In this document: positions 63,001-64,000 of the stretch, one piece after another | How positions within the stretch are numbered: the stretch's first letter is position 1 | Layout: each line of letters starts with the position of its first letter | Assembly (NCBI GenBank): GCA_038049695.1 | Contig: CP142453.1 | Location: 114,344,001-114,408,000 of the forward strand | DNA length: 64,000 bases | DNA from: Cinnamomum chago | Lineage: Eukaryota; Streptophyta; Magnoliopsida; Laurales; Lauraceae | Direction of reading: 5' to 3' | The notes under the pieces: generated by a model | The model's input: the letters and a program-made list of their open reading frames with translations, nothing else | What the model was told of the DNA's origin: nothing | The model's database searches: none | Program-made: the position numbers and the translations under genes

Positions 63001-63278
63001 TGAGATTCTGGTGTACCCATGTGTTTATGTCCGGGTAAGATTTCTGGAACATAAGCATGCTCATGATTCCTGTATTCGAGGCAGGCATGGAGTACATTTT
63101 CATGTGTTCATAATCTCATCAAAATTGTTCTCAAATGCTAGGTAACTGAAAAGTGTTGGAGGGTCAACATTCATGAGCCAATTATTTGGGCATTGATGGA
63201 TTTCTACAATAACCTTAGGATAGATCGTATTCCACAGGGCTCAAGTACCACGCAAGTTGATCCAGAGATACGTATAGA
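7220..63278 (+). CDS. VPS13-family lipid-transfer protein, VPS13M-type (partial, 29 exons)
   Basis: This is the only host gene I can support. VPS13 proteins are long hydrophobic-groove bridges that move bulk phospholipid between membranes at contact sites; plant M-type members combine the groove with PH, VPS62-like, C2 and SHR-BD modules. Seen: 29 segments whose spliced frame is continuous and collinear with remembered Arabidopsis AT4G17140-type protein. Exons: 7220-7333, 7412-7596, 7723-7831, 10852-10995, 11101-11391, 24338-24994, 25113-25301, 25407-25510, 31195-31484, 31583-31667, 31758-32099, 32193-32552, 32642-33128, 33295-33458, 34583-34748, 34897-35166, 35395-35592, 40031-40073, 40205-40323, 40492-40998, 44900-45676, 45776-45846, 45965-46310, 46398-46496, 46577-46732, 61877-62058, 62154-62678, 62857-63034, 63142-63278. 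Every intron is GT-AG and every junction keeps phase. The N-terminal chorein and PH regions and the extreme C-terminus lie outside the window. Choosing between the M1 and M2 paralogue is not possible by eye. Confidence 0.93.
8964..9606 (-). mobile_element. Tandem TRIM array 1, four 65-bp LTRs
   Basis: Four LTR-like units of 65 bp at 8964-9028, 9156-9220, 9355-9419 and 9542-9606 alternate with three internal segments of about 122-134 bp (periods 192, 199, 187). On the minus strand each LTR starts TGTT(G/A)ATATACATT and ends near TTAACA, is followed by a TGGTATCAGAGC-type primer site (one copy diverged), and is preceded by a CAAAGGGG-type purine tract. Each internal segment also has CACGAGTTCGAAACC, which resembles a tRNA B box. 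There is no coding capacity. No clear target duplication was found. Confidence 0.8.
9608..10245 (-). pseudogene. Host-gene-like fragment of unknown family
   Basis: Two minus-strand open stretches, 9608-9859 (83 codons, with CKRLGHVQFVGHVDEDLESY and LNFPPPISAIISQFDQD) and 10057-10242 (61 codons, with VRKRLAASDYLLAGKNFSN and AGVWESHVYVIVHKGS), look like natural protein but are not joined in one frame; stops occur between them. The strand is opposite to the host gene and the piece abuts the TRIM array at 9606. It may be a degraded gene or retrocopy. I do not recognise the family, and chance open frames cannot be excluded. Confidence 0.3.
10340..10627 (-). mobile_element. 5'-truncated L1 (LINE) 3' end with 13-bp target duplication
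   Basis: Minus strand reads the C-terminal end of the L1 RNase H domain (MADTLAKQGVARTTTPVV) and then a 3' end of the TTTACCGTCACCGAAAAAA type. ATGAGATATTGGA occurs on both sides, at 10327-10339 and 10628-10640: a perfect 13-bp target duplication. No ORF1 or reverse transcriptase remains. Confidence 0.8.
11804..11943 (+). repeat. Possible small solo LTR
   Basis: A 140-bp segment starts TGTTAGGATATTTG, contains CTATATAAG and ends TATTCACA, the layout of a small Copia LTR. No purine tract, primer site or target duplication is visible, so this is a tentative call. Confidence 0.3.
12169..12698 (-). mobile_element. Tandem dimer of a non-autonomous Helitron
   Basis: Two head-to-tail copies with a period of 262 bp and about 95% identity. 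On the minus strand the outer 5' end reads TCAATTATACTATATTAAGC, and the outer 3' end has a GAGCACGGGTTATTGGG-type stem followed by CTAG and then T, the 3' ending expected of Helitrons (hairpin then CTRR, inserted before T). The inner junction keeps the hairpin and goes straight into the second TATACTATATTAAGC start. No Rep/helicase is encoded. Confidence 0.6.
13808..14185. repeat. Inverted-repeat element with TAGCGG motifs
   Basis: The left end has TTCAAAAT...CATAGCGGCC and the right end CCGCTATTTTGATC, roughly inverted, with several TAGCGGC / GCCGCTA motifs inside. This fits a non-autonomous DNA element with diverged inverted ends. No target duplication was found, so the family is open. Confidence 0.35.
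14290..14905 (+). mobile_element. Copia 3' remnant (RNase H end and part of LTR)
   Basis: Plus strand shows the end of a Copia RNase H (LLYELGFRHNGPMELHCDSN, then HVEVDRHFISEK), a purine tract TTAAAGGGGAG and an LTR start TGTTAAAGAATCATT at about 14687. There is no second LTR and no upstream pol; it is a broken fossil fragment. Confidence 0.7.
15582..15716. repeat. Pyrimidine-rich tandem duplication, 73-bp period
   Basis: CTATTCCTCTATTCCTTC starts at 15582 and again at 15655, each followed by the same C/T-rich run ending TCTCTCAATA. Long open frames here come from composition only. Confidence 0.8.
16283..16320. repeat. (CT)n microsatellite
   Basis: About 18 CT dinucleotides in a row. Confidence 0.9.
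16375..16920 (-). repeat. Dispersed ATTCGTA-type repeat, diverged copy
   Basis: Shares the order of short blocks (AATCGTATCGCGAATC, CATCCATAG, AATCATATG, ATCAATGTTA, then a CACTAGATGACC-like block) with copies near 57405-60235 and 43818-44145. It is diverged and its ends are uncertain. Confidence 0.4.
17159..17200. repeat. (TTTA)n microsatellite
   Basis: About nine TTTA/ATTT repeats followed by a short GT/GGT run. Confidence 0.85.
18164..18317. repeat. Tandem duplication, 77-bp period
   Basis: TCTAAAATGTTAATTAAATA starts at 18164 and 18241; both units end CTCTTGCGGT and differ at two positions. Confidence 0.85.
19141..19780 (+). mobile_element. 5'-truncated L1 (LINE) with 12-bp target duplication
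   Basis: Plus strand reads the zinc-binding tail of an L1 reverse transcriptase (TTDNLRRRKKILVNTCPTCL, then ETVDYLLLNCKMAQGF, then FPAILWIICKEWNSQCFED). It ends in an A-rich tail (AAATAAATAAAAAATAAAAAA). TTCAAGCTTCCA is at both 19129-19140 and 19781-19792, a perfect 12-bp target duplication. The frame carries at least one stop. The insertion begins right at TGGGATTTTGACTACGG. Confidence 0.85.
20731..20802 (-). mobile_element. SINE 3' end, Au type
   Basis: On the minus strand GGACCCCAACATAGTTGGGA leads into CAAGGCTTTGATGAAGATG with GATGATG repeats. That is close to the conserved 3' end of plant Au SINEs (stem around the ACTA/TAGT loop, then AAGGCTTTGTTG repeats). The tRNA-like 5' head is not visible. 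Confidence 0.55.
21672..21958 (-). mobile_element. Helitron-like copy related to the 12169 dimer
   Basis: On the minus strand it begins TATTATAATATATTAAAG and ends with the stem GCCGTGC-TTA-GCACGAG, then TTATTACGCCAG followed by T. The arrangement matches the dimer at 12169-12698, and a GAAAGCC block next to the 5' end is shared. The terminal CTAG is changed to CCAG. Confidence 0.45.
22069..24164 (-). mobile_element. Copia element with both LTRs, gag-bearing, pol mostly absent
   Basis: LTRs are at 22069-22359 (3') and 23867-24164 (5'). They differ at about 8 substitutions plus a short length difference (about 2.7%), roughly 2 to 9 million years depending on rate. On the minus strand the primer site TGGTATCAGAGCA follows the 5' LTR and the purine tract AATTTGAGGGGGG precedes the 3' LTR. 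Flanks TTGTA and TTGTG look like a decayed 5-bp target duplication. Parts: gag (GKNYPAWSFQF, about 22973-23230) and a gag zinc knuckle (CYSCQKIGHLASQC, about 22450-22520). It is broken and non-autonomous. Confidence 0.9.
24338..25510 (+). CDS. VPS13M-type gene, exons 6-8
   Basis: Exons 24338-24994 (219 codons), 25113-25301 (63 codons) and 25407-25510. Landmarks are GEGFLSATLKDFTVIDDREG, KPQMLVALDFLLAIVEFFVP, DNFIYDGKGGNLYLQD, IIYVGSGKRLQFKNVFIK and AIGPELTFYNSS. The ALDFLLAIVEFFVPTI stretch is a hydrophobic strand-helix segment common in VPS13 proteins. The 25113-25301 exon is low-complexity and poorly conserved (Ser and Glu rich, about residues 15-55 of the exon), as expected for a linker. 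The last exon ends two bases into a codon (phase 2) and is completed by the first base of exon 9, 5.7 kb downstream. An overlapping minus-strand ORF near 24559-24768 is a shadow of the large exon. Confidence 0.93.
26695..27485. mobile_element. Tourist/PIF-like repeat with TAA flanks
   Basis: The left end GGGCATGTTTCTTTACTGGAATT and the right end ATTCTACTAAAGAATGGGCCC are approximate inverted repeats, each flanked by TAA (26692-26694 and 27486-27488), the usual PIF/Harbinger target. Inside, a segment of about 165 bp (26918-27080) is repeated at about 27400-27560 and ends in a second GGCCCA terminus at about 27004, so two related copies or an internal duplication are present. Confidence 0.4.
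26918..27560. repeat. Direct repeat pair, about 165 bp, 482 bp apart
   Basis: AATGCCAAGGGACAAGCCAT at about 26917 recurs near 27399 as AATGCCAGGGGACAAGCCAT, and similarity continues through CACGCC, AATTCTTGTCA, ACTAAAGAA and AAGAAGATCAC. Confidence 0.75.
27602..27623. repeat. (TA)n microsatellite
   Basis: About 11 TA repeats. Confidence 0.9.
27961..29015. mobile_element. Non-autonomous DNA element with about 150-bp inverted ends (MULE-like)
   Basis: About 150 bases at the left (27975-28125) are repeated as reverse complement at the right (28860-29005). A long stretch around ACCATAAAATGACAAGATAA is identical on both arms, and the arms extend into imperfect GATGATAT(C)GTCAAC motifs. Long inverted ends of this size suggest Mutator-like elements. 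No transposase is encoded; the middle (28130-28850) has a 77-codon open frame (28461-28694) of unknown nature that could be captured sequence. Target duplications were not found. Confidence 0.6.
29051..29079. repeat. Poly(A) tract
   Basis: About 30 consecutive A, broken by single G residues at its left. Confidence 0.85.
29094..29605. repeat. Direct repeat pair, about 110-135 bp, 400 bp apart
   Basis: GTGCATGTTTTTAATTGGAC near 29103 recurs near 29503, and both continue through GTAGTGACTTTGTA(T/C)GGTT and TTTGGGCCCCACCTTCTT. Confidence 0.7.
29704..29776 (+). mobile_element. Solo TRIM LTR with perfect 5-bp target duplication
   Basis: A 73-bp TG...CA unit starts TGTTGTAAGCTTGATATA and ends GTGGTCATCAACA, with ATCAGCTTAAGCTTTT inside. 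It matches the LTR consensus of the arrays at 8964 and 41316 in the opposite orientation. ACTTT lies directly on both sides (29699-29703 and 29777-29781). No internal region is present, as expected after LTR-LTR recombination. Confidence 0.75.
30038..30092. repeat. (AT)n-(AG)n compound microsatellite
   Basis: About 17 AT repeats pass directly into about 9 AG repeats. Confidence 0.9.
31195..33128 (+). CDS. VPS13M-type gene, exons 9-13 (VPS62-like repeats)
   Basis: Exons 31195-31484, 31583-31667, 31758-32099, 32193-32552 and 32642-33128. The first continues the groove (ESNGVRILEPFDTSIKFSN, then FSILRLFLAVEEDILAFLRM). The others carry five repeats of the plant VPS62 / DUF946 type, each built on W-x-P..APxG(F/Y)..LG: YAFWRPRAPPGFAVLGD, IWFPVAPKGYVALGCVV, FWRVDNSLGSFLPADP, IWRPIVPNGMIYLGDIAVQG and FWLPQAPPGFVSLGCIA. 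In the family this inserted repeat block is thought to be a beta-propeller-like decoration on the bridge; that role is established only loosely. The 85-base exon 10 ends CT|GTCAGT and its phase fixes the join to NEPPAKGV. The ORF seen continuing past 31484 into a T-rich tract is intron. Confidence 0.93.
33295..35592 (+). CDS. VPS13M-type gene, exons 14-17 (post-VPS62 segment and first part of the C2 domain)
   Basis: Exons 33295-33458, 34583-34748, 34897-35166 and 35395-35592. Landmarks are LFNVSLSGIGFNLHGRPDY, SLAARSYNDKYDAWEPLVEP, RDLNVNISVSNANMILQAY, KNYYIIPKNMLGRDIFIRAT and KVPVSKNMLDSHLKG. From VTVIILDAQ onward the sequence reads as a C2 domain (LPSDEG loop, then HQYMTAVRLFP, then LVNWSETFFFKVD), the type that binds phospholipid, sometimes with calcium. 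Only one acidic loop is evident (SDEG), so calcium dependence cannot be claimed. The first intron here (33459-34582) contains a dispersed repeat. Exon 17 stops in the middle of the C2 fold and the domain is completed by exons 18-19 after a 4.4 kb intron. Confidence 0.92.
33459..34582. other. Intron 14 with dispersed ATTCGTA repeat
   Basis: A 1.1 kb intron. About 33515-34140 is a copy of the dispersed repeat, starting ATCAGAATCCTACGATTCGT and ending with a second CCTACGATTCGTGATACGATT block. The rest is plain intron. Confidence 0.65.
33515..34140 (+). repeat. Dispersed ATTCGTA-type repeat
   Basis: Multiple ACGATTCG motifs and the order GATTCGTATC, AACGATTCGTATC, TCTTACGATTCGATAC, GAATAGCTACAACC match 43818-44145 in reverse complement. 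Direct copies of AATCCTACGATTCGT lie at both ends, not inverted ends, so the family is unclear. Confidence 0.6.
36313..36476. repeat. Tandem duplication, 82-bp period
   Basis: TAGTCCACCAAAACAACTTA begins at 36313 and 36395; both units carry TTCCTAATTAGATTCCT. Confidence 0.75.
36555..37970 (+). mobile_element. Copia 3' part: reverse transcriptase, RNase H, purine tract, partial LTR
   Basis: Plus strand shows reverse transcriptase from about 36555 (LKKSFYGLKQSPRAWFDRF, KDLGLLKYFLGIEVARS), RNase H to about 37700 (ADWVGSLTDRKSTTGYCTMV, HVEVDCHFIREK), a purine tract CTTAAGGGG and an LTR start TGTTGTAAGTCAAGG at 37775. The 5' part and gag are absent and several breaks are present. The LTR runs into leader-type sequence at about 37970. 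Confidence 0.8.
37971..38417 (-). mobile_element. Copia 5' part in opposite orientation: LTR, primer site, leader
   Basis: On the minus strand 38417 begins TGTTGTAAGCCAAGAATAGG, the same LTR family as 37775 on the plus strand; similarity runs through AATTACAAAAAAGCCCCT and the AACCCTTGTTAT region. It ends near 38156 and is followed by TGGTATTAGAGC, a primer site with one change, then leader sequence toward 37971. Two pieces of one family thus meet head-on. Broken fossil. Confidence 0.65.
38860..39630 (-). mobile_element. Ty3/Gypsy piece: gag with zinc knuckle, and protease
   Basis: On the minus strand about 39530-39610 reads LHCLQRGDHSVDDYTNEFP, a Gypsy gag motif; about 39210-39240 has the zinc knuckle CFKCNKTGHISSEY; about 38870-39000 reads CKCHLIMDGGRCENVV and PNPYKPSWF, the protease region. 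No reverse transcriptase or LTR is attached. Broken fossil. Confidence 0.7.
40031..40998 (+). CDS. VPS13M-type gene, exons 18-20 (end of C2, start of SHR-BD/VAB)
   Basis: Exons 40031-40073, 40205-40323 and 40492-40998. The 43-base exon 18 encodes DYYMMEFLVTDMGKG, a late C2 strand; exon 19 adds EPIGFYSAPLKQI and SHLFSWIELSKPM. Exon 20 begins TLQGDKHKKLHGRIRCAVLL and carries GPWTTVRLNYAAPAACWRLG and GNRYVIIRSLVSVTNNTDCV, the clear start of the SHR-BD (VPS13 adaptor-binding, Pfam SHR-BD) domain. In yeast VPS13 this region recruits organelle adaptors; the plant partner is not known from sequence. The acceptor for exon 20 was placed at CACCAG (40491) because it alone keeps phase 0 with exon 19. 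The exon ends SSFNQ and joins phase 0 to exon 21 over 3.9 kb of repeats. Confidence 0.9.
41140..41162. repeat. (AT)n microsatellite
   Basis: An A-run followed by about 8 AT repeats. Confidence 0.85.
41316..42022 (-). mobile_element. Tandem TRIM array 2, four LTRs, one perfect target duplication
   Basis: LTR-like units start at 41316, 41507, 41771 and 41955. The outer two are complete (41316-41381, 41955-42022); the inner two keep the start but have diverged 3' halves. Primer sites of the TGGTATCAGAGC type lie next to the second to fourth, and each internal segment carries GAGTTCGAAACC-like and GGAGGCATGTTACC blocks shared with the 8964 array. CTTTA is present on both outer sides (41311-41315 and 42023-42027). 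Nothing is encoded. Confidence 0.85.
42106..43814. mobile_element. Possible Tourist/PIF-type element with TAA flanks
   Basis: GGGCCCATTTGGATGTTTAC at 42106 and the reverse complement of GTACATCCAAATAGGCCC at 43797-43814 match over about 14 of 16 bases; TAA lies directly outside both ends. At 1.7 kb it may instead be two smaller elements whose inner ends have decayed (a similar GGCCCC end lies near 43415). No transposase is visible. Confidence 0.4.
43818..44145 (-). repeat. Dispersed ATTCGTA-type repeat
   Basis: Reverse-complement relative of 33515-34140, with AATCGTAAGATTCAT repeated about five times and the same GGTTGTAGCTATTC block. It ends ATACGAATCGTAAGATTCTA. Confidence 0.65.
44900..46732 (+). 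CDS. VPS13M-type gene, exons 21-25 (SHR-BD/VAB repeats)
   Basis: Exons 44900-45676 (259 codons), 45776-45846, 45965-46310, 46398-46496 and 46577-46732. Landmarks are SSGWEWVEDWHVDKTSVESA, DGWVYASDPEHLKWP, PLSITNFLPMSAEFSVLE, ADIRNPLYFSLLPQGGWQPI, VRQ-like IVQVILEQNHDKEN, RVYAPYWFASARCPPLTYRL, DLYAYDADGNCFRL and RPFMTFTNRLGQDLFIKL. The repeated pattern of an Asn-containing strand followed by a hydrophobic strand is the VAB repeat, which holds a conserved Asn used for adaptor binding in yeast. The reading frame extends upstream of 44900 as an open frame, but AATATACAG at 44899 is the acceptor that meets exon 20 in phase. Exon 25 ends EKLQ and resumes at VRLEETEW 15.1 kb downstream. Confidence 0.93.
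48259..54252. mobile_element. hAT-type non-autonomous element, split by a Copia element
   Basis: TAGGGGTGTAAA at 48259-48270 is perfectly inverted as TTTACACCCCTA at 54241-54252. The 8-bp flanks are CATATGAT and CATATAAT (7 of 8 equal), as expected for hAT. Without the Copia insert it is about 527 bp, rich in GGCCCGGCACGG-type motifs near both ends with an AT-rich centre. No transposase is encoded. Confidence 0.75.
48397..53858 (-). mobile_element. Young, nearly whole Ty1/Copia element inside a hAT-type element
   Basis: LTRs at 48397-48690 (3') and 53552-53858 (5') differ at about 4 sites plus a short tandem length difference (about 1-1.5%), so the element is recent (about 1-5 million years). 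CTACC flanks both ends (48392-48396, 53859-53863). On the minus strand: primer site TGGTATCAGAGC after the 5' LTR; gag about 51740-52885 with zinc knuckle CYECKGFGHIAKNC; protease motif DSGASNH about 51770; integrase about 50600-51400 (HKRLGHVN, TFIDDHSRHTWIY); reverse transcriptase about 49500-50220 ([20 protein letters not shown]); RNase H to 48700. Pol is one long open frame of about 1,026 codons. It looks nearly whole, with perhaps one to three breaks, chiefly in gag. Confidence 0.95.
54817..55560 (-). mobile_element. L1 (LINE) 3' end with RNase H domain
   Basis: Minus strand reads an L1 RNase H: LKFNIDGAAKGKPGLAGIGV, VVLRNHKEGVLFMF, NEVKVLAILEALCIF, IVESDSANPISWVK and ANGMADCLAKQGVDR. 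The T-rich start at 54817 on the plus strand is its A-tail side. The 5' part is missing and the frame shifts once near 55200-55215. A 64-bp tandem duplication lies in its upstream part (55352 and 55416). Confidence 0.8.
55352..55479. repeat. Tandem duplication, 64-bp period
   Basis: TATCCTTTGTTTCTTTAAAG begins at 55352 and 55416; both units contain CAAACAAGCTCGCCAATTTT. Confidence 0.8.
56703..56736. repeat. T-rich tract
   Basis: (TTTTC)n passing into poly(T). Confidence 0.7.
56896..57092. mobile_element. Small inverted-repeat element rich in ACTCGG
   Basis: GGTTTAAAAAATCGGCCGAG at the left is roughly inverted by CGAGTCCGGTTTTTAAACC at the right. Between them ACTCGG / CCGAGT occurs about 16 times in about 195 bp, on both strands. 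A degenerate related segment lies at 61254-61345. This suggests a MITE built from short palindromic motifs; no flanking duplication is clear. Confidence 0.5.
57405..60235 (+). repeat. Dispersed ATTCGTA-type repeat, interrupted by an L1
   Basis: The left arm (57405-57645) and the right arm (59695-60235) together follow the block order seen at 16375-16920 (CATCCATAG, AATCATATG, then TAAATAACCTTTTAAAA and AATCATAGGATTC). The right arm ends TCATAGGATTCTGATAACAATG, as at 44110-44130. The L1 at 57650-59690 separates the arms. Confidence 0.5.
57650..59690 (+). mobile_element. 5'-truncated L1 (LINE): RT tail, zinc-binding region, RNase H
   Basis: Plus strand carries the end of an L1 reverse transcriptase (WKRNCLSLVGRLTLIKVTLS), then IWACLAKWWWRFGAKRDALW, VPFLVGDWVGVG, a zinc-binding tail (LHLCLFCKEGETINHLC), an RNase H start (GVLKFNVDGAAKG) and its end (STNGMANSVAKRGVDRLSP). 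It ends GTTACCGATAAAATAATAAAAG, an L1 tail. There are many stops and frame changes, for example around 57880, 58120, 58770 and 59040, so it is long dead. No clear target duplication. Confidence 0.85.
61254..61345. repeat. Partial copy of the ACTCGG-rich element
   Basis: AAGTCGACTCGGCC and TACTCGGCCAAGTC within about 90 bp resemble 56896-57092. A C- and T-rich low-complexity stretch follows (61350-61570). Confidence 0.45.
61877..63278 (+). CDS. VPS13M-type gene, exons 26-29 (end of VAB, APT1-like segment)
   Basis: Exons 61877-62058, 62154-62678, 62857-63034 and 63142-63278. Landmarks are VRLEETEWCFPLEIQKEDTV, EIRGYEDGSRFLIIFRLGS, LSTTNFSWDDPCGEKLLD, EMGDIKIARFTDDQR, VDLGVVGISVIDHRPRELLY, ERVFISYSTGYDGGTTSR, GFFQLDNQLPLTVMPVLLAP and NIHEPIIWALMDFYNNL. 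The IDHRPREL...FQLDNQLPLTVMPV block is the conserved C-terminal APT1-like segment of VPS13, needed for membrane association in other organisms. The last exon ends EIRIE with two bases over (GA|GTAAGA). The family continues with an ISEVRLKVSLE-type segment, which I do not find before 64000, so the next exon lies outside. Confidence 0.93.
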
Positions 63279-64000
63279 GTAAGATCTTGTGTTTCATTTT
63301 CTAAGAGTTTAACCTATGCATGCCATATACTTGAAAGTATGTTGTTTTGTCACTCTTCCATTGCTTTTCTATGGCTGCTTGTAGCCATTGTTACATGCAT
63401 GGTTATTAATTCTTGCATGTCTTATCTATTGAGATGTATGTCCACCACTCTCATCAAGATGTGTCTGCTTATGGTTGATAAAGGACTGCAAAAGTTTCGC
63501 TACTGAAATCTCAACTACTGTCCATTTTTATCGCTTAGAAGTGCTCCATTGAACTATTAGGATTGTCTTATCAATGTGTACTGCACTGTGGGGCAGACTT
63601 GATTCTCAGTCTCTGAACCAATGCCTTTCTTGCACATTCACTGCCCCTTCATTTTGTGGGTTGTATCCATGGGGTGACTCCTTTGTTGCCAGCAGCAGCG
63701 AAGAAATCAGGTGCATGGCAGTTCCAAGATCCAAACATCAGTTAAGAGGTAACCAACTCATGGAAAATATATGTGCTTTGAATTAAAGAGTGGATGGTCA
63801 GATTTGGATCTGAGTAGTAATTGGTGGTCTCGGCCACGCAAGAGCATCAGATAGTTGTGTTATGCAGGCCTATCATCATTGCAATCGGGTCCAACCCAAC
63901 CCTACCTATTAGTTTGAATCTAGAAAACAAGTCTGAATACTATCTAAACTAGAGAGATGATCAGATTCATAAAATCCAAGAGACCGTATCTAAATTCAGA
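63279..64000. other. Start of intron 29, right window edge
   Basis: Begins GTAAGATCTTGTG after exon 29. No further VPS13 exon or recognisable repeat was found to the window end; an open frame at 63574-63786 has no features of a real exon. Confidence 0.6.

Overview
This is a plant nuclear window. One very long host gene runs left to right, its exons start with AG and end before GT, and its introns are full of retrotransposons. The gene is a VPS13-family bridge-type lipid-transfer protein of the plant VPS13M group (Arabidopsis AT4G17140 / AT1G48090 type, judged from remembered family sequence, no search run). I can place 29 consecutive exons between 7220 and 63278. They carry about 7.3 kb of coding sequence (about 2,430 codons), all phases agree, and no in-frame stop was seen. 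Both ends of the gene lie outside the window. The introns are very large (12.9 kb and 15.1 kb are the biggest), as in big-genome flowering plants. A magnoliid or other early-diverging lineage is possible but only a guess.

Layout. 1-5942: left-edge LTR of a probable Ty3/Gypsy element, interrupted by an old minus-strand Copia element (1013-5514). 5943-7219: intronic, with a short unidentified protein-like stretch. 7220-11391: exons 1-5; their introns hold a tandem TRIM array (8964-9606), a host-gene-like fragment (9608-10245) and a truncated L1 (10340-10627). 11392-24337: a 12.9 kb intron with a tandem Helitron dimer, a Copia 3' remnant, a truncated L1, an Au-type SINE tail and a gag-only Copia element (22069-24164). 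24338-25510: exons 6-8. 25511-31194: intron with a Tourist-like repeat, an element with long inverted ends and a solo TRIM LTR. 31195-35592: exons 9-17 (VPS62-like repeats, then the first part of a C2 domain). 35593-40030: intron with two head-on pieces of one Copia family and a Gypsy gag-protease piece. 40031-40998: exons 18-20. 40999-44899: second tandem TRIM array and other repeats. 44900-46732: exons 21-25. 46733-61876: a 15.1 kb intron with a young, nearly whole Copia element (48397-53858) inside a hAT-type element (48259-54252), plus L1 pieces and small inverted-repeat elements. 61877-63278: exons 26-29.

The least ordinary signal is a very small LTR element family (TRIM-like, LTRs of about 65-73 bp). 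It occurs three times inside introns of this one gene: twice as four-LTR tandem arrays, one with a perfect 5-bp target duplication around the whole array, and once as a solo LTR with a perfect 5-bp duplication.
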